Assembly: GCF_030814475.1 (NCBI RefSeq)
Contig: NZ_JAUSVF010000003.1
Span: 558,001 to 622,000, forward strand
Length of the DNA: 64,000 bases
Origin: Pararhizobium capsulatum DSM 1112
GTDB taxonomy: Bacteria > Pseudomonadota > Alphaproteobacteria > Rhizobiales > Rhizobiaceae
Reading direction: 5' to 3'
Position numbers and translations under genes: made by a program. Of the stretch, positions 45,948 to 53,278 are shown piece by piece (positions within the stretch are counted from its first letter, which is position 1; each line of letters starts with the position of its first letter). Below the pieces are notes generated by a model, which did not search any database, was not told the DNA's origin, and worked only from the letters and a program-made list of their open reading frames with translations.

Positions 45948-46135
45948 TACGCAAAATGGAGCCACCCTGCGTGAGTGCTTGCAGGATGGCTCGAGTCCGG
46001 TTTGGGGAACCGGGCGCTCGGCGATGTGGTCCACGCATGCAATGATCGAGGACTACTTGGGGGCACCAATAAGCGCCTCACAAGGTCCCTGACATTTTCA
46101 AATTGCGTAACCCTACAATTACAGGGGCACGACAC
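45948..46135. repeat. ~180-bp repeat with CCACCCTGC hairpin, copy B (partner 13165-13350)
   Basis: GCCACCCTGC...GCAGGATGGC, GGGGAACCGGGCGCTCGGCGA and GCGTAACCCTACAATTACAGG in the same order as copy A. The two arms keep pairing except for one G-T pair. No coding. Confidence 0.7.
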
Positions 46136-46313
46136 AAACGGTTCCACGGCGTTCTTAAGGTAGTGAACGCTGCGGCCACCAACCCGTGCGAGTGCATGTC
46201 AATTCTGTCTTTGGGCCAAGTTCTCGGGTTTTTCTTTCGATCCGGCGAGACAATTGAGCCAACTTGACACCTGTGTGCATCCTGTCAGTTTTCCCTAAAG
46301 GACGGGGGGAACT

Positions 46314-46580
46314 ATGGATAGGTTTCTGGAATTCACAGGGATTGGCATTGTCATCGTGACGTTTGGTGCCGCAGTGGCGGTGTTTATGAGCGCAGGACAT
46401 GCGCCCGGTCCGGGTCTACTGGGAGTGCCTACCTGGGCGCTCCCAACTATTGTGGGAGGCGTGGTCCTTGCAGCCTTCGGCCGGATGCTAGGAGAACTTA
46501 AAGCGTTACGTCACGAGGCCGCAAAGCAGACTGGGACGCTGGACAAGATTTCGTCTTATCTTTCGCGCCGCCGCCCCTGA
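46314..46580 (+). CDS. Small two-helix membrane protein (88 aa)
   Basis: ATG preceded by GGGGGG. Helix 1 FTGIGIVIVTFGAAVAVFMS, helix 2 LPTIVGGVVLAAFGRML, then a basic amphipathic tail (ELKALRHEAAKQTGTLDKIS). Not close to the other two-helix family in this window. Unknown function. Confidence 0.55.
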   Translation: MDRFLEFTGIGIVIVTFGAAVAVFMSAGHAPGPGLLGVPTWALPTIVGGVVLAAFGRMLGELKALRHEAAKQTGTLDKISSYLSRRRP

Positions 46581-46617
46581 ACAGCCTCCCCGAACCAGCT
46601 ATCGAGGTTCTCAAACC

Positions 46618-46860
46618 ATGACTCACACAACCGAGTTCATCGCGGAACTGATTAGGGCCGTGAATGAAGTTGATCTGCTGGCCACGTTCGAAGTGAGCCG
46701 GCGATCCGAGGCATGCGCGAGCAAATCGGCGTAGAGAAAATAGGACTGTGTCACGATGGAAGCAGGGAATTCAGACCACGGCAGCTACACCCACAACGAA
46801 GGCGGCGCAGACGAGTAGTCTGTTAGGTGGACGAAGGTTGATGGGGCTAAGGCGTAACCC
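46618..46860 (+). pseudogene. Decayed AELIRAAN gene followed by WTKV-family relic
   Basis: MTHTTEFIAELIRAVNEVDL, LATFEVSRR, then a shift: the next frame reads IRGMREQIGVEKI, the usual continuation of this family. About 60 bp on, GSYTHNEGGADE-stop-SVRWTKVDG is the C-terminus of the WTKV family (33932, 50204) with a nonsense codon in place of Trp. Both genes are dead here. Confidence 0.6.
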
Positions 46861-46898
46861 CTCGGCGAGTAAGCCATCCAAGCCATATCACCGAGGGG
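46858..46898. repeat. Hairpin-family member (CCCCTCGG stem)
   Basis: CCCCTCGG (46858-46865) pairs perfectly with CCGAGGGG (46891-46898). The loop has AGCCATCCAAGCC. It follows directly on the WTKV relic, as at 12457. Confidence 0.75.
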
Positions 46899-46974
46899 CC
46901 CCTACTCTGCAGCTGCCGGGTTAGATTAGCAGATGCTGAATGTTTGCCAAGCAACCTCTCAGACGAGCATAGGG

Positions 46975-47135
46975 AACAAAAAAGGCCCCCGCTGCGCAGC
47001 GAGGGCCTTGCGATTATATACTCTCGAAAACTGCGCCACCCGAAAATTGCTGCTCCCCAATGAGGAAGACTATATTAGAACTAGGCCATATTAGCTAGTG
47101 CCGAATCCGAAGATGAAGGGTGGTGGGGGCTAGGC
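46975..47135 (+). repeat. ~150-bp repeat with terminator hairpin, copy 2 (partner 21795-21960)
   Basis: AAGGCCC (46982-46988)...GCTGCGCAGC...GGGCCTT (47003-47009), then TTGCGATTATATACTCTCGAA and TATTAGAACTAGGCCATATTAGCTAGTG. The first part works as a terminator-like hairpin, but the following bases are not a pure T-run. No coding. Confidence 0.65.
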
Positions 47136-47234
47136 CCATTGGCTGAGTTGACCAGAGCTGCCTTCAGGAAGACCATCACGCGACAAAAATGACGGCGAAC
47201 CCACCGCCGCCGCAAACCTGGGGAGGATTGCGAG

Positions 47235-47456
47235 ATGATTGTTGCACCATTCCTATATGGTTTCGGCACGCTACTGTTTGTGGCTATGCCGTACCTTGAA
47301 AATGAGTGGAAGCATGCGTCTTGGACGCTCCCCCGGCTAGCCGTGCTTGCGCTCTGTATTCTCTGGCCCGCGCTAATTTTCGCATTCGTCGTCGCAATCG
47401 CGGTAGAGAAGGAAAACAGTAATCCAGGAACGATCCCACGCCGGATGAATTCATGA
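47235..47456 (+). CDS. Small two-helix membrane protein (73 aa), coupled to LysR-type HTH
   Basis: MIVAPFLYGFGTLLFVAMPY and LPRLAVLALCILWPALIFAF, with a WTLPR-type loop as in the 34282/48536 family (W.P.R, ..WP...). GGGGAGG lies upstream. Its stop overlaps the ATG of the next gene (ATGA). Confidence 0.6.
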   Translation: MIVAPFLYGFGTLLFVAMPYLENEWKHASWTLPRLAVLALCILWPALIFAFVVAIAVEKENSNPGTIPRRMNS

Positions 47457-47719
47457 TCACTCTATCGCAGATCGACACTTTTTGTACCGTTGTCGAACGT
47501 GGTTCATTCACCCAGGCAGCAAAGCTCCGCGGGGTTACTCCGGGGGCGATTTCAAATCATATCCATGGCCTTGAAACGCGTCTTCAACCCCCCTTATTCA
47601 AAAGAGATGGCGGGGCCGTGAAGATAACGCCTGCAGGGAAGACGTTTGCGAAGCACGCCACAGAAATAATGCGACATATTGCCCAAATTGAAATGCGCAT
47701 TGATGCTCTTAAGCAGTAG
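47453..47719 (+). CDS. Stand-alone LysR-type DNA-binding domain (88 aa)
   Basis: MITLSQIDTFCTVVERGSFT, AAKLRGVTPGAISNHIHGLE and LQPPLFKRDGGAVKITPAGK are the winged helix-turn-helix and start of the linker helix of LysR regulators. The effector-binding domain (~200 aa) is absent and the ORF stops cleanly. It is coupled by ATGA to a small membrane protein, which might anchor or sense for it. Truncated relic or functional mini-regulator cannot be decided. Confidence 0.75.
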   Translation: MITLSQIDTFCTVVERGSFTQAAKLRGVTPGAISNHIHGLETRLQPPLFKRDGGAVKITPAGKTFAKHATEIMRHIAQIEMRIDALKQ

Positions 47720-47745
47720 GGGAGCAAGTTTCCACGACGAGGATG

Positions 47746-47913
47746 CTACCGATCCGCCTTATCAGTGCGAATGCCGAGTCGTTCTTTGATATGGAGGTTG
47801 GGCATCACGCCTAACTCCTGTGCGCCTCGGTAAACGTGGCGAGTCGCGAAAAATGACCCGCACCATCCCGCGACACCAATGAGGACGGCGATGATAAGTA
47901 TCTGAATACGCAC
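47746..47913 (-). CDS. 55-aa single-pass membrane protein
   Basis: GTG at 47913 with GGGGAG five bases upstream. RIQILIIAVLIGVAGWCGSF, then FATRHVYRGAQELG, ending GIRTDKADR. One helix and a basic tail. The start context CCAGGTG matches that of the 32-aa ORF at 48978. Short, but composition is convincing. Confidence 0.55.
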   Translation of the reverse strand: MRIQILIIAVLIGVAGWCGSFFATRHVYRGAQELGVMPNLHIKERLGIRTDKADR

Positions 47914-48078
47914 CTGGCTCCCCTAAGAACAAAGGGGATTGTGACATATTTTAGCTACAGCGCAACAAATGGTGCGGGGCGGACTTGACCCTAGGGTTGC
48001 TGATAAATATGTGCGGGGGCGCCTACCGCACCGCAACAAAATTGGGACCTTTGTCAAATGCTAGCCAAAGGATTGGAC

Positions 48079-48159
48079 ATGAAGCGCTTTTATCTTGCCA
48101 TATTGCTTGTCGCAGGGACGTTATTTTGGGGCAATTTGGTGTGGCTGACGATTAGCTAG
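48079..48159 (+). CDS. 26-aa membrane peptide
   Basis: ATG with AAAGGA six bases upstream: MKRFYLAILLVAGTLFWGNL, then VWLTIS. One hydrophobic helix with a KR start. Plausible miniprotein, not provable by sequence alone. Confidence 0.4.
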   Translation: MKRFYLAILLVAGTLFWGNLVWLTIS

Positions 48160-48535
48160 AATAAGGGGTAGCGGTAGCGAACGCGGGAATTCAGTTCTCA
48201 CCCTTTAGGCCGCCTCGATCCGCTGCGCAGTTTCCCGGACCAAAGCTGACGCGAACCAGGATCGACGATCCTCGGAAGTAGACCCCCCGGTGCACAAAGT
48301 CATCCAAACCTCACACCGAGGGGCCCCAGCCTTGCACGTGCACAATCACTATATGAAGGTTGTGTTTTTTTTCAATTAACCCCTAAAATTTTACGAGCGA
48401 GCCCTAAAGAACATTTTCCATAGACCGGTGTCTGAATGCTGCATCCGAGCATGCACTAACTGCGGGCGCTTTTGGTCATTCTAAGCGCCCGCCTTTTGCC
48501 TGGGGAGTGCATTTAGCAGCGCTGTGAGGTTCGCA
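48160..48535. other. Gap with one repeat-family hairpin
   Basis: Contains the hairpin at 48283-48323 and an AT-rich part near 48360-48400. No coding is seen before the ATG at 48536. Confidence 0.5.
48283..48323. repeat. Hairpin-family member (CCGGTG stem)
   Basis: CCCCCCGGTG (48283-48292) pairs with CACCGAGGGG (48314-48323) at 9 of 10. Loop with GTCATCCAAACC. It lies ~210 bp before the two-helix gene at 48536, as the 22966 hairpin lies before 23204. Confidence 0.7.
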
Positions 48536-48784
48536 ATGCTGATTGCCGTCAGTGCCTATTTCGCCCTCACAATTCTGTTTAGGGGTTGTCTGTATCTGGA
48601 AGGGACAACAACTCCAAGGCACGGCTGGTCGTCTGCTAGAATTCTGGCAATACTACTTGCCATCGTTTGGCCGGGGCTACTTTTGGTCACGCTTGTTGCC
48701 CACTTTTCAGTGTGGTCCGACCCGACGCAAAACATGACAGCTACACCGCAAAAGCCAGTCGCAGTGCAATCCGCCCACCGGTGA
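48536..48784 (+). CDS. Small two-helix membrane protein (82 aa)
   Basis: ATG at 48536 with GAGG six bases upstream. MLIAVSAYFALTILFRGCLY and ILAILLAIVWPGLLLVTLVA. Intact paralogue of 34282; the shared start MLIA, WP-G and R-IL motifs are clear. Polar tail of ~25 residues. Unknown function. Confidence 0.7.
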   Translation: MLIAVSAYFALTILFRGCLYLEGTTTPRHGWSSARILAILLAIVWPGLLLVTLVAHFSVWSDPTQNMTATPQKPVAVQSAHR

Positions 48785-48977
48785 GAATGATTTATTCCCC
48801 CGTTATTGGGGCTGTGAAAACGAGAGATGAAACCGCATCTCCATTTGCTGGCCGCGACGCTCATTTGCTGCGCCTGTTTTTGGGCTGCTATTATTTGGCT
48901 GTGTCGGGGTTAAGCAGCCACCACGGCGATGGTGCCAACAGATCAGTAGGCCTGCAAGCAACCAAAGGAAGCGCAGC

Positions 48978-49076
48978 CTATTTTGCATAGATGAGCAGGA
49001 GTACTGTGCCAACATAGGAACCAACCCAGCTCAACGCTCCGAATAACATCGCCATGAACAGAAAATGCATCCTCAC
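48978..49076 (-). CDS. 32-aa membrane peptide
   Basis: GTG start in the context TCAGGTGAGG, like that of the 47913 ORF. MRMHFLFMAMLFGALSWVGS, then YVGTVLLLIYAK. Two short hydrophobic runs. Possibly a shortened relative of 47746-47913. Confidence 0.4.
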   Translation of the reverse strand: MRMHFLFMAMLFGALSWVGSYVGTVLLLIYAK

Positions 49077-49183
49077 CTGACTCTCGCCCAAGAGCTTTAA
49101 CGTTAATGGTAAATTAAGCAACAACTTGCGCCGTTGTCTAGATTTGGAATTATCCATTTCAAATTTACCACCGAGGGGAAAAA

Positions 49184-49384
49184 ATGACCGCAAGACATCC
49201 ACATCCGATGATTTCCTTTCACCGGCTTAAAACCGCTCGCTTCAAGGTGGAAACCGAAATGGCGGGACTGATTTCGCGGCTTGAACTTCAGGGCTTGGCA
49301 AAGCCCGAAATCGGTCTTCACTTAGCCGCCGTGGCCGACGACTGCGCGGCAGAATTGGTGAAGGCCCGCCGGGTCGAGGAATGA
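49184..49384 (+). CDS. Small hypothetical protein (66 aa)
   Basis: GAGGGG five bases before the ATG. MTARHPHPMISFHRLKTARF, then an amphipathic helix (METEMAGLISRL-like) and ALKP..IGLHLAAVADDCAA. Helical, no domain. It is followed by the GPFKDE-family gene. Confidence 0.55.
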   Translation: MTARHPHPMISFHRLKTARFKVETEMAGLISRLELQGLAKPEIGLHLAAVADDCAAELVKARRVEE

Positions 49385-49508
49385 TAGCGGCGCTTTGCAT
49401 GACCTGACGAATCTAAGTGCTGACGGGTGGATGCGTTTTCCCGATTGGGCGCTGGATAGACCAGACGTTTTGTTAAATTTCCCCCATTTTATGAATTTCG
49501 AGGCAGCA

Positions 49509-49763
49509 GTGACGACAAGTGACGGCAGGCGGGAGAGCGCCATATTTTTGTACAATCCTGAGCATCGGACAATAACTATTGCGTTGGACAATTTCGTCAC
49601 GGTGCTAGGTCCATTTAAGGATGAAGAAGCGGCAGCAGCCGCAGCCCACGAGTTCTGTCTGGCATATGACGTCGCCCCTCAGGCCTATTCTAGTCACAAG
49701 AACTCCCGTGAACTTCTAAGTGCGGCGGATATCGGGTATAACGTTGAGGCTGCTGGGGATTGA
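49509..49763 (+). CDS. Small hypothetical protein, GPFKDE family (84 aa)
   Basis: The frame is open from 49395; the GTG at 49509 has GAGG five bases upstream and gives MTTSDGRRESAIFLYN, matching the start MTTS of the paralogue at 22329-22523. Shared core FVTVLGPFKDEEAAAAAAHE and FC. Unknown function. Confidence 0.6.
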   Translation: MTTSDGRRESAIFLYNPEHRTITIALDNFVTVLGPFKDEEAAAAAAHEFCLAYDVAPQAYSSHKNSRELLSAADIGYNVEAAGD

Positions 49764-50203
49764 AAATCGGAGCGGACAAATCGATCGACTAACACCTCGC
49801 GTCGGCCGCTCCATGTACGAGCCAGTCCTTCCTACACCAGTATATCGCCGATCGATCCCCCATTCCGCATCACCACCCGAAGTTTCCGACCATACTCACC
49901 CTCATCCCGTTCGGGCCACGCTGCAGGTGACCAGAATGCGCGTGTTGGCCCCTGCGTTTGCTATTCTGGCGTCTTCCTAGGAGATATCTTTCTCATGATC
50001 CCGCTCGTCTTGAGGCAGGGCTGCGTTGGGAGACAAAGAGAGCGATTGCTGCGGAAAGTGCGAGTTTCACACCGACCTCCGAGCGCGCAAAAAGTCGCGC
50101 CATGCGATAGCAGGTTCTACGATGGGCTTCGGAAATCCTCCTCACACGAACACGAAGCGTTTGAAAGGCTTGCCGACATTGTGAAAACTTCGCCGAGAAC
50201 ATT
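49764..50203. other. Gap, no clear gene
   Basis: A minus-strand frame of about 68 codons from the ATG near 50196 (MFSAKFSQCRQAFQTLRVRV, ending in a hydrophobic LALSAAIALFVSQ) is the only candidate, without support. The rest shows nothing. Confidence 0.35.
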
Positions 50204-50455
50204 TCAGCTTTCGTCGCCAGGCCCGTAGGTGACCTTCGTCCAGACCACCGACCACTCATTCGAGCCGCCCTCGTTGAAGACATATCGGCCATCAGCAGGC
50301 GGTTTGTCCCGCCAAGGATCCATCGTCAACCAGGCCGGGAGCGCCAGTCCAGGGAGCTTCAGCATGTGGAGCACGTCATGAAGCTCCGGCAATGTCGTGA
50401 CCTTCTGGACATCGTCCCGGTCGCCCGATCCTATTGTCCAGGCGTGATGCGTCAC
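50204..50455 (-). CDS. Small WTKV-family hypothetical protein (83 aa)
   Basis: GTG start overlapping the stop of the upstream gene (GTGA). THHAWTIGSGDRDDVQKVTT, LHDVLHMLKLPGLALP, RYVFNEGGSNEWSVVWTKV. Intact paralogue of 33932. Its operon with 50452 is the only intact gene neighbourhood seen for this family. Confidence 0.7.
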   Translation of the reverse strand: MTHHAWTIGSGDRDDVQKVTTLPELHDVLHMLKLPGLALPAWLTMDPWRDKPPADGRYVFNEGGSNEWSVVWTKVTYGPGDES

Positions 50456-50745
50456 GGTGCCACTTCCTCCAGATCGACAACCGCCCCGATCGGCTCCATG
50501 GCCTCAACAAACCTCTCTACCACACTGCCGTGTTCGTTCAGGATGTCGAGTATGGCTTCGACGGGGAGGGGGCGCAACTGAACCCGGTAGATTCCAGTTC
50601 GCTCGGGAAGGTGTCGGTTCGGATCCTCGCGCAGGAATTTTCGATGACTGCGAGCCTCATCATATGCACGAGCTTCATCCGCCACATAGGACAGAGAACT
50701 TCCGTTTCCCAATGTGTAGGCGTAGATCGTGAATCCGTAGGTCAT
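50452..50745 (-). CDS. Hypothetical protein (97 aa)
   Basis: MTYGFTIYAYTLGNGSSLSY, then RKFLREDPNRHLPERTGIYR, VQLRPLPVEAILDILNEHGS and VVERFVEAMEPIGAVV. Mixed alpha/beta. Coupled to the WTKV gene downstream. No domain is recognised. Confidence 0.6.
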   Translation of the reverse strand: MTYGFTIYAYTLGNGSSLSYVADEARAYDEARSHRKFLREDPNRHLPERTGIYRVQLRPLPVEAILDILNEHGSVVERFVEAMEPIGAVVDLEEVAP

Positions 50746-51121
50746 GTGAATTGTCTCACTATGGTGCGCCTGAGTGTCGTCGCGCCATACGATGTCGATC
50801 AGGCTGCCGGCGATGATAGCGTATTTAATTTCGGCACGGCATCCGACTTCAGTCCTCTATGGAACCCAGACCTTCGGCGTCTGAATGGGAAAGATGCATT
50901 CCAACGGCGTGGACTTTCAACCATCAGGTCACGGGACCTTGGTCTACGAGAACTCAAGGAAAGGTCTCGTGCGCGCCCTAAAGTGACGGCCGCGCGTTGA
51001 CGATCCAGTCGAGCGTATCCAGAGTATAGGCTTAGCAGAGGCGCTCGTGGGTCTCCGCTCTGACGTCGTTCGGCCGCTTTGCTAGTGATGACCGGACAGC
51101 TTTGCTTTCAGGGAGTAAGTC
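50746..51121. other. Gap, no gene seen
   Basis: Plus-strand frames here are unlike protein. The right end carries GGGAG for the gene at 51122. No stress-type promoter is seen. Confidence 0.4.
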
Positions 51122-51553
51122 ATGGCAACGCGCCGGAAAACCGTCCATCTCCAGCTCTCGATTGTCCTGGGTGCGTTGATCGCAACGGCCCCCTGCTCGG
51201 CGAACATCACGGATTTCTCCTTCGGCTTCGCTCTGCAAACCGCGCTTGCGGGAAACGGCAACCACGGAAATGGCGGTGGCAATGGGAACGGCGGTGGCAA
51301 CGGGAATGGCGGAGAAAACGGCAACAAGAGCGGCAAGAGCGAGACACCGGGAAACTCAGATACTCGCGGGGCCAAGGACAAGAGTGTGACTACCAAAGGC
51401 AGCGCTGCATCGCTCTCGGTTCGCCATGACGATGGGATCAGCGAAGTCGTGCGGAACGGCAGATACATCATGAAGGACTCAAAAGGCCGCACCATCGTGA
51501 ACCGTCGTGCCACCTTAGGAGACGAGATTCGGCTTCGGTTCTTTCTTCACTGA
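51122..51553 (+). CDS. Secreted Gly/Asn-rich protein (143 aa)
   Basis: GGGAG six bases before the ATG. A signal-peptide-like start (VHLQLSIVLGALIATAPCSA), then a low-complexity run of GNGG units (residues ~45-70) and a basic, structured C-terminus (YIMKDSKGRTIVNRRATLGD). A periplasmic or surface protein of unknown role. The repeat of (GN)n is fragile DNA and may vary in length. Confidence 0.65.
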   Translation: MATRRKTVHLQLSIVLGALIATAPCSANITDFSFGFALQTALAGNGNHGNGGGNGNGGGNGNGGENGNKSGKSETPGNSDTRGAKDKSVTTKGSAASLSVRHDDGISEVVRNGRYIMKDSKGRTIVNRRATLGDEIRLRFFLH

Positions 51554-51563
51554 ACGGTGCGGC

Positions 51564-51755
51564 TCAAGTTGATGTTCGCGCGGTCAATTGTTCGAGCTTC
51601 GACTGGATGAACGCCAGCGGCTCCTTAATCATGATCGGACCGCCGGGTGTCAGGACCTTTGTGAGCTTGTCGTCGTTCACAGGATAGATGGCCACAAACT
51701 GGTCGACATTCACGTACAATTTCTCATCGGTCTCGGATGTCAGCTCCAGCCACAT
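51564..51755 (-). CDS. FlbD-like small protein (63 aa)
   Basis: MWLELTSETDEKLYVNVDQF, IYPVNDDKLTKVLTPGG, IMIKEPLAFIQSKL. Pattern of the FlbD family (strand, YVN, strand, G, strand, helix), but the protein lies far from flagellar genes. AAGGAA seven bases before the ATG. Confidence 0.55.
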   Translation of the reverse strand: MWLELTSETDEKLYVNVDQFVAIYPVNDDKLTKVLTPGGPIMIKEPLAFIQSKLEQLTARTST

Positions 51756-51784
51756 GAGGTGTTCCTTCCGCGGTTCAACGTGGG

Positions 51785-51952
51785 TCAGCGAGCTTTGTCG
51801 ACGGAGGGCAGAACCACTGCAACACGCCGATCCGTAGGGCCAGCAAGGCCAGTCGAAAAAACCGCCGCCGTCGCTGTCGCCACGATCACGAACAAGAGGA
51901 TGATCGGCCCGCCAACAGACGCGGCTGGTTCACGAGAATTATTGTAGGACAT
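51785..51952 (-). CDS. 55-aa single-pass membrane protein
   Basis: ATG at 51952 with GAGGGG five bases upstream. SYNNSREPAASVGGPIILLF, VIVATATAAVFSTG, ending PSVDKAR. One helix in the middle. Unknown function. Confidence 0.55.
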   Translation of the reverse strand: MSYNNSREPAASVGGPIILLFVIVATATAAVFSTGLAGPTDRRVAVVLPSVDKAR

Positions 51953-52016
51953 GTCGGCCCCTCAAGGATTGAAATAGGCCCGAGGCAACGACTGCAACGT
52001 CGCCTCGGGCAGTAAT

Positions 52017-52091
52017 TCAGGCGAATCCGACGAATGACAGGATTGCGCCGATGATCACGACGGCTCCGACGAGCCAGATCAAGCTGTTCAT
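52017..52091 (-). CDS. 24-aa single-pass membrane peptide
   Basis: MNSLIWLVGAVVIIGAILSF, then VGFA. AGGAGA about nine bases before the ATG. Same length and character as the peptide at 6877-6951. It lies between the 51952 and 52538 genes on the same strand. Confidence 0.6.
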   Translation of the reverse strand: MNSLIWLVGAVVIIGAILSFVGFA

Positions 52092-52136
52092 AGTCTGTCT
52101 CCTGCGCGCGGTCGGGTTACCCGGCGCTGGCTGGCG

Positions 52137-52538
52137 TTACTGGATGACCTGCACGACAGTGCGGGTCTGCGGGTCGACGATGACGCGCTGGTCGTTGACG
52201 ACGGTGTACGAATAGCGCGGATCTTCAGCGATCGGCATCAGGACGACCTCCTGCGGGACAGGCTTGCCGACGACGATCGGCTGCTTGACCACGACGGAAT
52301 TCTGGACAGGCTGCTGCTGGACATAGGTGACGATGCGTTCCGGCGGCGGGTCGATGGCGGCACCTGCGACGAGGCCGACAGCACCACCGATGGCAGCACC
52401 TACCGGACCGCCGACGATCGCACCCGTGACAGCACCGCCTGCCGCACCCGTGACCGCACTGTTGGCGTCATCGGCGAGGGCCGAGCCGCCAAGGGCGAGC
52501 GTGACAAAGGCCGATGCGAGAATCAGTTTCGTGTTCAT
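52137..52538 (-). CDS. DUF1236 / glycine-zipper envelope protein (133 aa)
   Basis: MNTKLILASAFVTLALGGSA LAD is a clean signal peptide; GGAGA ten bases upstream supports this start over the longer frame. A glycine-zipper stretch follows (VTGAIVGGPVGAAIGGAVGL) and a DUF1236-type end (PQEVVLMPI, YSYTVVNDQRVIVDPQTRTV). An EcfG-type promoter is at 52571-52595 and a palindrome at 52623, so it should be stress-regulated. Confidence 0.8.
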   Translation of the reverse strand: MNTKLILASAFVTLALGGSALADDANSAVTGAAGGAVTGAIVGGPVGAAIGGAVGLVAGAAIDPPPERIVTYVQQQPVQNSVVVKQPIVVGKPVPQEVVLMPIAEDPRYSYTVVNDQRVIVDPQTRTVVQVIQ

Positions 52539-52570
52539 GACAGTCTCCAAATGTTTTTTCACAGGAGCTG

Positions 52571-52595
52571 AACGTCACGAAATCAAACCTGTTCC
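52571..52595 (-). promoter_or_regulatory. EcfG-type stress promoter of the DUF1236 gene
   Basis: Minus strand GGAAC-N16-CGTT, exact match to the consensus of the alphaproteobacterial general stress sigma factor. 33 bp upstream of the ATG. Confidence 0.75.
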
Positions 52596-52622
52596 CGGCC
52601 ACGACCTATGCCGTAACCAGGC

Positions 52623-52636
52623 AGGACTTAAGTCCT
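52623..52636. promoter_or_regulatory. GACTTAAGTC palindrome, copy 1
   Basis: AGGACTTAAGTCCT, perfect 14-bp palindrome, 28 bp upstream of the stress promoter at 52571-52595 and overlapping the last codons of the response-regulator gene. Confidence 0.7.
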
Positions 52637-53278
52637 CCAAGCCTTCGCGTTGAGCAGCGTCATGGCCGCTTCAGTTCTGTTGCTGATCCCCAGCTTTGCG
52701 AAGATGTGGGTCATGTGCTGCTTGATCGTCTTCTCGTGCACGCCAAGCCGGAGTGCTATCCGCTTGTTACTGAGGCCCTCGGCCACGAGGTTCAAGACTT
52801 CCTGCTCGCGATTCGTCAGATTGTCGATCGGATTTCCGTGCTTTGCCGTGGCTGCGTGTGATGACATGTCTGACAGCAACCGCGCCGACAACGAAGGCGA
52901 GACGTAAGTGTCGCCCGCGTCCACCGATCTGACGATGTCGGCTAGAATCCGTGACCCGACGCCTTTCAGCACATAGCCTTTTGCGCCTTTCGCCAGAGCA
53001 CTCATCACATCATCGCTCATCTCCGAGACCGTCAGCATGATAATCTTCTGGCCGGGGTTCTCCTGCAGGATGGGCACGATCGCATTCAGCCCGCCGCCGG
53101 GCATCGAGATATCCATGAGCAAGATGCCGGGCTTGAGAGTGGCGCTCAGTGCAAGCGCCTCATCAGACGTGGATCCTTCGCCGACGATTCGGAAGCCTGG
53201 GATTTCCGAGAGGATACGCATGACACCCTCACGGAAGAGCGGATGATCGTCGACAACGGCTATGGTGATCTCTTTCAT
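52628..53278 (-). CDS. NarL/FixJ-type response regulator
   Basis: 216 aa. Receiver with VVDDHPLF (acidic pair), LLMDISMPGGG (phospho-Asp), MLTVSEMSDD (Thr) and YVLKG (Lys). LuxR-type HTH: LTNREQEVLNLVAEGLSNKR, GVHEKTIKQHMTHIFAKLGI. Its start overlaps the kinase stop (ATGA), so the pair is a two-component operon. The GACTTAAGTC palindromes at 52623-56507 are candidate binding sites. Confidence 0.92.
   Translation of the reverse strand: MKEITIAVVDDHPLFREGVMRILSEIPGFRIVGEGSTSDEALALSATLKPGILLMDISMPGGGLNAIVPILQENPGQKIIMLTVSEMSDDVMSALAKGAKGYVLKGVGSRILADIVRSVDAGDTYVSPSLSARLLSDMSSHAATAKHGNPIDNLTNREQEVLNLVAEGLSNKRIALRLGVHEKTIKQHMTHIFAKLGISNRTEAAMTLLNAKAWRT

Noticed and set aside
51270..51330. Short GGCAATGGGAACGG-type tandem repeat as a regulatory repeat
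   Set aside because: It is in frame inside the Gly/Asn-rich secreted protein and simply encodes GNGG units.
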